Positions 50,801 through 64,000 of a stretch of DNA of 64,000 nucleotides are shown piece by piece. The position numbers and the translations under genes were made by a program. This DNA is from Crossaster papposus (lineage: Eukaryota > Echinodermata > Asteroidea > Velatida > Solasteridae), in contig JBAIAA010000534.1 in NCBI GenBank assembly GCA_037893245.1, positions 1-64,000 of the forward strand, in the 5' to 3' direction. Under the pieces are notes generated by a model. The model saw only the letters and a list, made by a program, of their open reading frames with translations, ran no database searches and was not told the DNA's origin. How positions within the stretch are numbered: position 1 is the stretch's first letter; every line of letters starts with the position of its first letter.

Positions 50801-53800
50801 TGCTGCGTTATCAAAACAGCATCTGGATGTGTGGTTGCTTATTAAAGACCAAGGCAGAGCTAAATCAATGTGTTCGTTGAGTCTTAAGACAGGGAATAAG
50901 AAGAGTGATGCAAGGCAGGATGTTTCGGTGATGGGCGGAATCGGTTATTACTTTCATTACTGATTTTTGCTGTTGCGTACGACCATACATTTTCACTTGA
51001 ACTGACCATAAACCAAATGAGTTTAAACCGAGCATCATTCTCAATATTTTTTTATTTTGTTAGTTTATTGAACAAATAAAAAAAAATTCCTGGTCGAATG
51101 AGGTGCTGTAACTAAATTATCTTAGGAACTGTACTTTTATATACACACTAAACTTTGGAAAAACATTATTTGTTTGAGCTGTCAGGAAGTAAACTACTTT
51201 CAAAATATCGTAGAAACAGCGCCCTCGCCCATTCGAGCAAACAGCCTAAAGCTATCCCCCTACGAGCAGTAAATACTAAACGTTTGATTTAATTACAGTA
51301 CCATCCTTTAAATGCACACAATTTATTTTACAAACGAAAACTTGTACACTGTACGAGTTCCTGAATAATAGAAATGCAGTTTCACCCTTAAATCACTGTG
51401 AAATTTCTGTTAAATTTCACTGAATTTCCATTGTTCAATAACTCATGGTGTAAGGCATACATGTTCATGTACCACTACATGTACATGTACATGTACACAA
51501 TTATGTCAACACCACATGTTAGTGTAGGTCCTGGTATAACAAATTAATGCAGCACTTGTATGTCATTAAAAAGCACTAATACATGGAGCCATTCTTGTGC
51601 CAAATATTTTGCCTTTAGGCAAAAAAAATAGTTCTGCTTCCGATTACATGGCATTTGAAAACAGGAAAAGTAGGTACAGAAAATTGTTTGACCCTTTTAC
51701 AAATGGGTGTGTGCACATCATTATGTACAGTAGGTGTCTACGTGTACGGTAGTCAATTTTAAGGGTAGGATACCATTGGAAATTGCTTGAATTATCAGGA
51801 ATGGGTGGATTTGGGGGGTTGTATTTTATAGTAAATTTTGTTTAACTGACCTGTCCGAAGTTTTACAGTCATGATTGCTGAGAAAAAAAGCAAGGAAAAC
51901 GACCTTTGTTTTCAACCGGCGTCAGGCAGTTTTTTTAAATAATTTTTTTCCAGAACAATTACAGGATATCTAGCGCAATCATTTTGCTGGATGCCTAGAA
52001 TCATTATTTACTTTCAAATAAGTAAGATATTTCCTAATAATTCGGTAACTACAATTTGTTCGATATCTGCAAATAGTGTATCCTACTTTTAACCAGTTCG
52101 CGCCGGGATTATTTTAACATCGCCGAGCCGACGGGCGGGATTATTTTTAACGAAACTCGATCCGAAGCGTGTTCAGGCCTATAGTGCTGGGTAGCACACC
52201 CACGCATTTCCGGCCTTGCGCGCTGCTGACATACATTTCCGAACTTGAACTTGGCGTATATATTCGTCATCCGTTTTGAATTTGGGGAAATTTTTGCGTT
52301 TATATTCGTCATCCGGCGCGAACTGGTTAAAGGCAGTAATGTTTACATTTTTAAAACTTGTTTCTAAAAAAAAAAATCAGGGTCAGGAATGTTAAAATAG
52401 AGTAGGTTGGGTAACTAGAAACAGAACTATTTCCTTTTTGGCCTTAGCGGGCATCACGGAATTCAGGAAATAGAAACATTTTTAGTGATCATCCCATGAC
52501 CTAACAATCTTCCAAGTAAAACAGTTTTAATAATAGTTGGGAGTTATACATGAAATCACATGCACACATACCCACCAGGAAGTGGGGACAACTAATATTA
52601 TAACAACAAAGTCCTTGCATGAACCGCACCACGTGATGTCCAGTTGCAAACAATGAACATCGTGCTTTATTATCCCCTGATCCATATCCCAAAACAGCCA
52701 TGAAGCAAGACTTTATATGATTCTGAAGTAGTTATTTGATCGCTAACAACCTGTCTGACAATAGACTAGACTATAAAATGACACATGTAAACAGAAAACA
52801 ATACAAGAGCACAGGCACAGGTTGTAAATGTCCCCACTGACTTGTATTGCATTATACAAGTTGGAAAATCCAGTATGAACGAAAAAATTTTATAAATTCG
52901 CTGCCTCATTGGAGACCGATAAATAATACAAATAATACTCAACCTTTATAAAGCGTCTTTTCCTAGGGTTACAAAGCGCTTAGAGAATGACAGACAAAGA
53001 AAATATAACAATGACAAGGATATGTACCGGTAGTAAAGGAAAACTAAATGTGACCCGCTCCACAAAAAAGGGTATTAAGTCGCACTGTGCATTATCATGT
53101 AATGGCCCGCTCAACGTTGAGAGGGTGAAGATTTCAGCAACAAGTGATTTTTAATTTTTGTCATGAACGACATCTTTAATATCAAAGGTTTTAGTTTTCA
53201 TTCACAGAAATGTTGATTTTGATGATTAAAGTGGGAAAACGACAAATTTATATGCATCGTTCTGTTGTTCTGCAACAGAGCTACCCTATTTCGAAGCCCG
53301 TTTTGTCAGTTGTGTAATTTGAACTTCAAGGAAATAATTAATACAACATGCTATATCTCCAGAATGGGAGGGGCATTCGTTGGAAAACCCAGACTACTTT
53401 TAAACATTGCCCCCCCCCCCCCCCAATTTTTTTTATTGAATTCTTCTAAAGGAAGTCAAAGAACCAAACTACAAGAAAAGCATTTTTGCCTTGGTTTTTC
53501 CAGCAACTATGAACACAAAACGTTAAACTGGTCAGCGTTACAATATTTACAATAAAATAAGTCTACTAAATAAATCTATACTATTCTTTATTCAGAAAAG
53601 AAAATCATTTTCGGTTTAGCGAATTCCTTTGTTTATAAGGCCTATGACAATGGCCCCAGCTTGTGGGCCCTCTACCCCCCCCCCCCTACCCCTTCCCTCG
53701 ACCCCCTTCAGTACCTGCTCCGTCTGTTCTACCAGTTTGTCGTCTCCACAGTATCTGCCGCGTCTCCATGCAAATTTCAAACGACCTCCTCTCTGGTTTA

Positions 53801-53907
53801 CGTCTGCCATAGAAGCGCGTCAGGACGGTACCCATGGTCAGCATCTTAGTGATGCTAGCCTCCTCCTGGGGCGTCAGCTTCTTCTTGTAGAGGCTGTTGG
53901 TAGCCAT
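26859..53907 (-). CDS. PLCG1: Phosphoinositide phospholipase C gamma
   Basis: Cleaves PIP2 to IP3 and diacylglycerol downstream of tyrosine kinases; in starfish and sea urchin eggs PLC-gamma drives the fertilisation calcium wave. Coding exons, all in phase: 53715-53907, 49537-49686, 48883-48976, 44885-44932, 44448-44529, 44135-44215, 43968-44015, 43845-43879, 43168-43219, 42734-42841, 42392-42507, 41780-41865, 41210-41330, 40601-40686, 39113-39256, 38794-38858, 38113-38229, 37814-37998, 37171-37371 or 36203-36406, 35424-35546, 34558-34735, 34011-34079, 33295-33398, 32648-32793, 32108-32262, 31511-31607, 31160-31266, 30525-30633, 29907-30055, 29098-29215, 28426-28584, 28018-28106, 27009-27199, 26859-26883. 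Sum 1,276 aa; human PLCG1 is 1,290. Order: PH, EF-hands, PLC-X ([27 protein letters not shown]: catalytic residues kept), split PH with an acidic stretch, nSH2 (GTFLVRES), cSH2 (GSFLVRKR), SH3 ([15 protein letters not shown]), split PH end, PLC-Y ([12 protein letters not shown]), C2. The donor after 44135 is GC, not GT. Confidence 0.97.
27403..27767. mobile_element. Family D MITE, copy 1
   Basis: About 365 bp bounded by TTTAAAGTTATAGTACACC and GGTATACTGTCCCTTTAAA, imperfect inverted ends. Shared internal words with the copy at 39811-40185 include GTTTGAAGCAGCAAAAGTTC and TTTCACAGGG. It sits in the intron before the PLC-gamma exon 27009-27199. Confidence 0.75.
28731..28957. mobile_element. Fold-back MITE family B, copy 3
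   Basis: Ends AATTTCATGGAGCTGCTAAG and TGCTAGCTCCATGAAATTGG are inverted. The interior has the family words AAAACAGGGTTACAAACCAA and CCTGTTTTGCCGAGCAAGAC. It lies in a PLC-gamma intron. Confidence 0.8.
29386..29744. mobile_element. Family C MITE in a PLC-gamma intron
   Basis: About 359 bp from TTAAAAGGTAGGGTACACCA to TGGTGTATCCTACCTTTAA, with the family core (AATCACGATCGCC, CTGCCCGACGCCGG). One of the longest and best preserved of seven copies in the window. Confidence 0.85.
30182..30523. repeat. 19-bp minisatellite interrupted by a MITE
   Basis: Copies of GACAGGTGTTACTTTAACT lie at 30182-30220 and again at 30439-30523. The second block ends at the donor of the PLC-gamma exon 30525-30633. 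The two blocks were probably one array before the MITE at 30221-30438 inserted. Confidence 0.8.
30221..30438. mobile_element. MITE inserted inside the minisatellite
   Basis: Inverted ends AGCCGCGTTCGCATTGGACT and AGTCCAATGCGAATGCGGCT, 20 bp with one mismatch, enclose about 180 bp. The flanks are minisatellite on both sides, with TTT next to each end as a possible target duplication. Confidence 0.8.
30705..30985. repeat. CGACCCTGGGTC-rich fold-back repeat
   Basis: Five CGACCCTGGGT(C/G) words in both orientations crowd 30715-30800. Beyond them GTTTCACACTTGC faces GTGTGAAATGCC about 120 bases later, and AACCCTGCGTCAACCC closes the segment. It looks like a degenerate fold-back element with repeated ends, in a PLC-gamma intron. 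Confidence 0.5.
33585..33860 (+). repeat. tRNA-headed SINE, subtype 2
   Basis: The head GGTTGGCGTAGTGGTTCTTT has an A-box, and GGTTTGAATCC at 33633-33643 is a good B-box. A body of about 150 bp follows, then the tail GGTTTCATTACCAGAAATAA and an (AAT)n run. The tail matches the SINE at 40188-40560, whose head is different. It lies in a PLC-gamma intron, antisense to the gene. Confidence 0.75.
34293..34534. mobile_element. TTAA-flanked MITE family A, copy 3, next to a PLC-gamma splice donor
   Basis: A 242-bp copy bounded by TTAACCAGTTCGTGCCGG and GGCGCGAACTGGTTAA. Its edge lies only 23 bases from the donor of exon 34558-34735 (GCG|GTGTGA), so this intron begins with short native sequence and then the element. 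It is diverged from copies 2, 4 and 5. Confidence 0.85.
35277..35393. mobile_element. Palindromic MITE family G, second copy
   Basis: Ends CCGTTTTACAAACTCCAGCTT and AAGCTGGGGTTTAGAAAACG are imperfect inverses, with the shared middle GGCTTCGTTCATGCA. It is related to the copy in the LRRCC1-TMEM70 promoter and lies just past the donor of the cSH2 exon. Confidence 0.7.
36203..36406 (-). CDS. PLCG1: Alternative exon B: second half of the PLC-gamma nSH2 domain
   Basis: A 204-base open exon in the intron between exon A (37171-37371) and the cSH2 exon (35424-35546). It begins with acceptor ACAG|G and ends with donor CC|GTAAGT, the same phase as exon A at both sides. It encodes [12 protein letters not shown], then [19 protein letters not shown], then [10 protein letters not shown], the beta-D to BG-loop half of an SH2 domain. 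It keeps the His-Cys-Arg of beta D. About 31 of 66 aligned residues match exon A. Using both exons would keep frame but duplicate half a domain, so exclusive use is more likely. No expression evidence is available here. Confidence 0.85.
37171..37371 (-). CDS. PLCG1: Alternative exon A: second half of the PLC-gamma nSH2 domain
   Basis: A 201-base exon from acceptor CCAAG|G to donor GA|GTAAGT. It encodes [12 protein letters not shown], then [19 protein letters not shown], then [10 protein letters not shown] and a HEGK end that matches the HESKEW junction of human PLCG1. It is therefore the more conventional form. It joins 37814-37998, which carries the phosphotyrosine-binding FLVRES, to 35424-35546. 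Confidence 0.93.
38557..38620. repeat. 64-bp hairpin in a PLC-gamma intron
   Basis: CTAGTCTGGTTCCCTGAC and GTCAGGGAACCAGACTA face each other across about 28 bases, a near-perfect stem of 17 bp or more. A related half-site (CTAGTCCGGTTCCCAGAC) occurs near 38,040. Probably a tiny fold-back element. Confidence 0.7.
39353..39789. mobile_element. Fold-back element with telomere-like ends and a perfect palindrome
   Basis: The ends TTAACCCTAACCC and GGGGTTAGGGTTAA are inverted. Inside, 39376-39405 is a perfect 30-bp palindrome with half-site CTACTTTTTACTACT. TACTTTTTAGTA-like words recur across the element (near 39450, 39490 and 39735). It lies in the intron between the PLC-gamma exons 40601-40686 and 39113-39256. 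Confidence 0.6.
39811..40185. mobile_element. Family D MITE, copy 2
   Basis: Begins TAGAGTTATAGTACACCATT and ends TTATACTGTCCCTTTAAA. It aligns along its length with the copy at 27403-27767. A SINE begins right at its right edge. Confidence 0.75.
40188..40560 (+). repeat. tRNA-headed SINE, subtype 1
   Basis: The head has A-box TGGCCGAGTGG at 40197-40207 and B-box GAGTTTGAATCCC at 40241-40253, like a serine or leucine tRNA. A body of about 280 bp follows, including AAAAGAACCCAGTCACGCTT and CTAAGAGAAGGGGTTCGCCC. The tail GGTTTCATTGCCGAAAAAATA ends in (AAATAAT)n. A 5'-truncated copy lies inverted at 54222-54405. Confidence 0.85.
41948..42262. mobile_element. Family C MITE in a PLC-gamma intron
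   Basis: Starts TTAAAAGGTAGGATACACCA and ends near CCCCCACCTTTAA, with the family core reduced. The right edge reads AAGTCTCCCCCACCTTTAAGG and continues as an imperfect palindrome that has a better version at 45298-45328. Confidence 0.75.
44678..44740 (+). repeat. Possible tRNA-derived SINE head
   Basis: GTTGGTGAAGCACCGGAACGG followed by CAAAGGTTCAAACCCTG looks like a decayed A-box and a fair B-box. It is similar to the fragment at 10981-11050. No tail was identified. Confidence 0.4.
45182..45655. mobile_element. Two family C MITE pieces joined by a palindrome
   Basis: A left-end fragment (45182-45258, ATTAAAGGTAGATACACCAT) is followed by a nearly whole copy ending at 45655. Between them 45298-45328 reads GTCTCTCCTACCTT then AAAGGTAGGAGAGAC, a palindrome made of two copies of the element end facing each other. 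It lies in the PLC-gamma intron before exon 44885-44932. Confidence 0.7.
45656..48205. other. Large PLC-gamma intron, central part
   Basis: No exon or recognised element. It has AT-rich stretches, a GC-richer patch at about 47370-47450 and a poly-G run near 48,100. Open frames here (for example 46124-46564 on the minus strand) resemble nothing I know and do not fit the PLC-gamma exon series. Confidence 0.6.
48206..48447. mobile_element. TTAA-flanked MITE family A, copy 4
   Basis: A 242-bp copy, base-for-base identical by eye to copy 5 at 52089-52330. Ends TTAACCAGTTCGCGCCGG and inverse. It lies in the PLC-gamma intron before exon 44885-44932. Confidence 0.9.
49150..49216 (+). repeat. tRNA-like fragment
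   Basis: GGGGGTCAAGTGGTAAGATA and GGTCATGGGTTCGAGTCCC resemble A-box and B-box. A complete cloverleaf with a paired acceptor stem is not evident, so a SINE head or tRNA pseudogene is more likely than a working tRNA. Confidence 0.4.
51759..52092. mobile_element. Family C MITE whose end was hit by a family A insertion
   Basis: Begins TTTTAAGGGTAGGATACC and ends TGTATCCTACTTTTAA. The last four bases are also the first four of family A copy 5. Removing copy 5 restores CTACTTTTAAAGG, so A appears to have inserted into the TTAA at the end of C. Confidence 0.8.
52089..52330. mobile_element. TTAA-flanked MITE family A, copy 5
   Basis: Identical by eye over all 242 bp to copy 4, 3.9 kb away. It lies in the PLC-gamma intron between exons 53715-53907 and 49537-49686. 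Confidence 0.9.
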
Positions 53908-54221
53908 TCTAAAAAAAAGGAAGGAGGAGGAGACAAGAAATTAAGTTTGAGCAAGAACTATGGTTAATCATCCTATCTTTTCTTGAACCTACTTCCATCT
54001 GTGTAAGATTCCATTAATCTTACAGGAGCAACATGCATACCCTGCAGTATGTTTCAACTTTGTGGTCCTTTTCAAGTGAAAAACTGTTTAACCATTTTTG
54101 TACATATTGTGTAGACCTACCAAAATTACAATCATAAACAGTTTGATGTGCAAGTCGTCAACGGAATAGTCTTCGTTGAATAAGTATACATTGGTCTAAA
54201 AGTTTGTGGAATTCAATTAGA

Positions 54222-54405
54222 TTATTATTATTATTATTATTATTATTTTCTGGTAATGAAACCAAGGATCCTTCAAAAGCGCTCAAGGCACTGTAGCTCG
54301 TAAGCCAGAAGAAACCCGTAGACAGAGGCTGTGTCAGCCAGGAACACCGGGGCAAACCCCTTCTCTTAGCGAAGAGTGTTCTGGGTTCTTTTACGTGCAT
54401 TATAC
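54222..54405 (-). repeat. 5'-truncated SINE, subtype 1
   Basis: Read on the minus strand it matches the 3' half of the SINE at 40188-40560: AAAAGAACCCAGAACACTCT, the GAGAAGGGGTTTGCCCCGGTG block, GAGCTACAGTGCCTTGAGCG, then GGTTTCATTACCAGAAAATAA and (AAT)n. The tRNA head is missing. It lies in the 5' UTR intron of the PLC-gamma gene. Confidence 0.8.
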
Positions 54406-54498
54406 AATTTTATAATGTTATAATGGGAAAGATATATACACACATTATAAATTATACAACACACGGGACCTACAACTTTAGATGTAAAGGCCCAGGCT

Positions 54499-54742
54499 GG
54501 GGCCAATTTCATAGAGCTGCTAAGCACACAAATTTGCTTAGCACAAAAAAATCCTTGCTTATTAAAAACAGTTTACCAGCTAAAATTCTATGTGTTTTTA
54601 ATGCTAAGCAAAAAAACAGCAGATTATCAATCAAAAACAATAAAGACCACGTGAAGATTTGGTCTGTAACCTTGTTTTTGCCAAGGACAAATTTTCATGC
54701 TAAGCACATTTTTGTGCTTAGCAGCTCTATGAAATTGGCCCC
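54499..54742. mobile_element. Fold-back MITE family B, copy 4
   Basis: The best preserved copy: GGGGCCAATTTCATAGAGCT at the left is matched by AGCTCTATGAAATTGGCCCC at the right, then TGCTAAGCACA arms. It lies in the PLC-gamma 5' UTR intron. Confidence 0.9.
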
Positions 54743-55268
54743 AGGTACCGATCCTTTGTAGATACAAAATTCATTGAAAAAAAGTGATGGCTGTACACAG
54801 ACTTCTTTCCATTCTGCTAAATCAGTAAATCACTAAAATCTAAATGCTGCCAAAATAACAAGCCTGCAGTGGCAGTGCAGTTAAGTTTTTTTGGAAAATT
54901 ATATACTCAACAATGTTCAAACAGTTTTTAAAAACTTTAACATTATTAAAACCAACCTCGACCTCGACCTCGATCCCTCCCCCCCCCCCCCCCCCCCATT
55001 TTCTCCCTCCCTCATTCAAGACGTACCCCAGCGCCGTCGCGGCGCGGCCCCTGCGCGCGTGCACGACCCTCATGCATGCCCTCCAAAGGCACTGTCGTGT
55101 CACTGCCGGCCGTGCAACGCAAGCAACAACTTCACAAACAAAATAATATGTTTCTTCAACAAAACTCTATCATCGACTGTATGATCCATATCGATAGACA
55201 ACATACCAGTGAAACGACCATAGTAATCCTATCGAGATAAATTAGGTGGAAAAATGTGTAATTTTTAC

Positions 55269-55360
55269 CTGAGTGATTGATGTGAAGTCACGGAATCGAA
55301 GACAACAACCCACTGCTACAACAGCCCAACGATAGTGTCGACGCTTAAACGTACAGACTA
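55269..55360 (-). other. PLCG1: Probable 5' UTR exon and promoter-proximal region of the PLC-gamma gene
   Basis: The first coding exon has a strong acceptor (pyrimidine-rich, TTTTTTTTAG) one base before its ATG at 53907, so an upstream non-coding exon must exist. The best donor is CTCAG|GTAAAAAT, with the exon ending at 55269. The 5' limit is a guess. A GC-rich patch with GCGCGCGCC at about 55,437 lies just upstream and could be promoter. Confidence 0.55.
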
Positions 55361-57178
55361 GCAGGTGGCACAGCCCTGGCGGTAAAACATGGACTCATTT
55401 TAAGTCACCGAAATGAACCCCTTCGCTTGTGCCTACCGCGCGCGCCGGGCCCTATGGGCGGTGGGAATGGGACCGAGCAAAATCAATGTCCAGACCTTGC
55501 GATTGTATCTACAGACTAATTCTTGCAATTTCATTATTATTATTTTGTTGTATGTACAGTACATATGTTTTTGTTTTTTTTATATTTCTTGAGGGGAATG
55601 AGGGTATTTTGTACGGTATCACCATTTCACTCAAACCTAGCCTAAGTTAGTGGCCCGTGCCGCTGAGAGCATAGTACAGAGCCCTTTTAATACGAGAGAT
55701 TTTCATGTTGACATCAAACGTCAAAGTTTCGAGAAAACAATTAACTTTAATATTTTCACAAAGGTTTGATTATTTAAAAAGTAGCATATCGGCTTCTGCG
55801 ACTTTAGCGACTGAAATAAAGGCTACGCATTGGCAAATGTCACCGAATATCACTGTGGTGCATGGATTCCAAATTTTCCGGTATACTTCCGTCTTTTTAT
55901 TGTTAGAAGAAATATTTTAGTGATGTTCTCAAAGTCAGGGGCATCCTCCCTGGATACAATTTTAGTTGAATGTGGAGTACCAAGTAATAATAGTTTTCGA
56001 CAATTGTTTTTGAAATCATGAACTGCACCCCGAATGTTTAGTTATCTCTTATGATTTTGTTCTTCGCCATGCCGGCTTCCATGACCAATTGGTACTCAAG
56101 GAAGGCGACTCGACTACATACATGTACAATACATTCATCAAACTCAAAGACAGTTTCAAGTTACTTTCGTTTGAATATTATTATCATGTCTATAATTGGC
56201 ATGTCAAAACTACAAATTTACGGTATTTTTTTAACAAGAGAATTAGGCCATGGCATCACAATTAATTGCAAAACTGTTTTCTAGCTCTTTGAATAAAAAC
56301 ATTGACATGTATTCCCCCTCCCTCCAGTCTCCACCCACCCCTTCCGATATTTTCGTGGAGCTAATGACAGGCGCCCTCTACGGCCTCTAGCTGTTTAGCA
56401 AAATACAAACAGCGGCCGGCAAACTTTTTTGGCGCCATCTGTGTTGAAACAAAATGTACATGGACCCACAAATTTCACATCAATTTGTATTAATAACAAT
56501 CTCGATATAATTAAACTAACCATTCATCATTTGTTTGCAATATTCACTTTTTTAAATTCTGAAATTGGTAGAAATAAGATTACCTTTTCTATGCCACAGA
56601 AACTGAGCAACACAACGTTTGGAGGACATACAGAAATTAATTACTCCCCAATATGAAACTTTTAATTATAATGATTAATTTTTTGTTTACATTGGTCAAC
56701 CTAATCTAAAACACTGTTTTATGAAACAAACAATTATGAAAGAAAAAAAATAAGAACAACAAGTACAACAAATACAACTGCCTAACGCATGCTGATGTGC
56801 ACGTTATGCATTGCGCATATTGTTCCAAAGAGCCAGCGCTACAGAGCTGGGTTAAAACACTTTGGTGAAGGGGTGGTTTAGAAAAGAGCAAAGACATTTT
56901 CTACCAATTTTGTATTTAAATCTTCATTATTTTGAATTAATTATTAAAAAATACTAAAACCAAGCAGAATTTGTGGGTGCATGCGAGGTGTTATAAAACA
57001 AATATTGATTGCTTTATCTTGTGATGTAGTAAAACTAGCCTTCCTTGATGATCCATGGAGCATTCCATTTTCCTTCGGCTTCTCCTCGGGAAAACAGAAT
57101 GCTCCATTGATCACCTCGGGAGGCTAGTTTTACTACACCACTTGAAGCATTCAATAATAAGATTCTACACAAATAGCC
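55361..57178. other. Intergenic region between the PLC-gamma gene and DPM1
   Basis: Holds the PLC-gamma promoter on the right strand side and the DPM1 3' UTR. I see no gene. A fold-back element (56998-57165) abuts the DPM1 stop codon. The rest is AT-rich. Confidence 0.65.
56998..57165. mobile_element. Palindromic fold-back element F, copy 1
   Basis: AAATATTGATTGCTTT and AAGCATTCAATAAT form outer inverted ends. Inside, AGTAAAACTAGCCT, GATCCATGGAGCATTCCATT and their inverses form most of a hairpin. Related copies are at 63637-63797 and, partial, 59463-59546. It lies 14 bases from the DPM1 stop codon, so it is in the 3' UTR or just beyond. Confidence 0.8.
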
Positions 57179-63244
<6,066 letters not shown>

Positions 63245-64000
63245 GTAAGTTGACAAAATTGCATTTGGATCAGTAATAGGACATTTCAAGTCAATCACAA
63301 GTTTTATGGTCTAAATCCAATCACATATTGACTTATTGCTAATTGGAATTGTCCATCAGCTGAAATAACAAAAATAAACTAAGCAATAAAACCAAGCACA
63401 AAAAAAAAGCAACTGTAGGTTAAATTAAACAATATCACACAGAATCAATAGACCTTAAACATTACACAATTTGTCTGCGTACACAAAAACACATGCCCTG
63501 TATGTTCCCACACATGGTAGGCAATGTCAAGGACGTCAACGATCAACATACCTATCCTACATACAGCGATTGGTTGGATTGGCAGATACATCTATGATGT
63601 TTGGCCAGAAGATCCGGCCAGCCTACCACAGTATACAAATATTGACTGCTTTGAGTGGTATAGTAAAACTATCCTCCCGAGGTGATCCATGGAGCATTCT
63701 ATTTTCCCGAGGCGAAGCCGAGGGAAAATAGAATGCTCCATGGATCACCGAGGGAGGCTAGTTTTACTATCCTGCGAAATAAAGCAGTCAATATTTGTTT
63801 TATAACACCTCACTCACATATTCTGCACAATTTAAGCTTCCTGAAAGTATAGTAATGACAACAAATCTCTGAATTATACGTCTCTCGATCATACGTGTAC
63901 TTTGTTGCCTTGATGAACGGGTGCGAAGGTGATAGAGCAATGTTTACGCAATGCACCGAAACACACGTCTGGGTTTCAGTCACGCTTTCGTTGCTATGCG
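63245..64000. other. DUS2 intron, incomplete
   Basis: After the donor AA|GTAAGT at 63245 no further DUS2 exon was recognised. It contains the fold-back element F at 63637-63797. The open frame at 63471-63731 runs into that element and is not a gene. Confidence 0.6.
63637..63797. mobile_element. Palindromic fold-back element F, complete copy
   Basis: Outer ends CAAATATTGACTGCTTT and AAAGCAGTCAATATTTG are perfect 17-bp inverses. Inside, GGTGATCCATGGAGCATTCT and AGAATGCTCCATGGATCACC meet across a CCCGAGGCGAAGCCGAGGG centre, so nearly the whole 161 bp folds into one hairpin. Copies at 56998-57165 and 59463-59546. Confidence 0.85.

Noticed and set aside
50608-50880. 90-codon open frame in a PLC-gamma intron
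   Set aside because: No recognisable similarity, no splice context, and no relation to the PLC-gamma exons around it.

Overview
The window is eukaryotic nuclear DNA: every gene is split into short exons with GT-AG introns (one apparent GC-AG), intergenic and intronic DNA is AT-rich and full of small DNA transposons, and the proteins are animal. An invertebrate deuterostome fits best. I favour an echinoderm, perhaps a sea star, because of a single PLC-gamma gene and the style of short fold-back elements; this is inference. I recognised no retrovirus-like or other capsid-bearing element.

Layout. 1-1,140 is AT-rich with transposon fragments. 1,140-6,215 holds two adjoining satellite arrays (about 88-bp and 21-bp monomers, both with higher-order structure). 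7,248-21,223 (minus) is LRRCC1, a centrosomal leucine-rich-repeat/coiled-coil protein, 23 coding exons, about 1,072 aa. 21,593-22,684 (plus) is TMEM70, a mitochondrial membrane protein for ATP synthase and complex I assembly; it lies head-to-head with LRRCC1 across 369 bp. 22,685-26,858 is a transposon-rich gap. 26,859-53,907 (minus) is phospholipase C gamma, 34 coding exons plus one alternative exon, about 1,276 aa, with a 5' UTR exon near 55.3 kb. 57,179-60,923 (minus) is DPM1, dolichol-phosphate mannosyltransferase, 9 exons, 242 aa. 61,271 to beyond 63,244 (plus) is the 5' part of DUS2, tRNA dihydrouridine synthase 2, head-to-head with DPM1.

The main find is in the PLC-gamma gene. The exon for the second half of the N-terminal SH2 domain exists twice in tandem (37,171-37,371 and 36,203-36,406). 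Both copies are open, similar in sequence (about 31 of 66 residues identical), and have the same splice phase at both ends, so the gene could make two receptors-binding variants by mutually exclusive splicing. Second is the LRRCC1 terminal exon, which has been copied several times, in decayed form, into its own 3' flank. Small transposons recur throughout: five copies of a TTAA-flanked family, two of them identical; several fold-back families; and tRNA-headed SINEs that share one 3' tail.

The genes do not form a pathway. Their grouping looks like old linkage: LRRCC1 and TMEM70 are both on human 8q21, PLCG1 and DPM1 both on 20q, and PLCG2 and DUS2 both on 16q.
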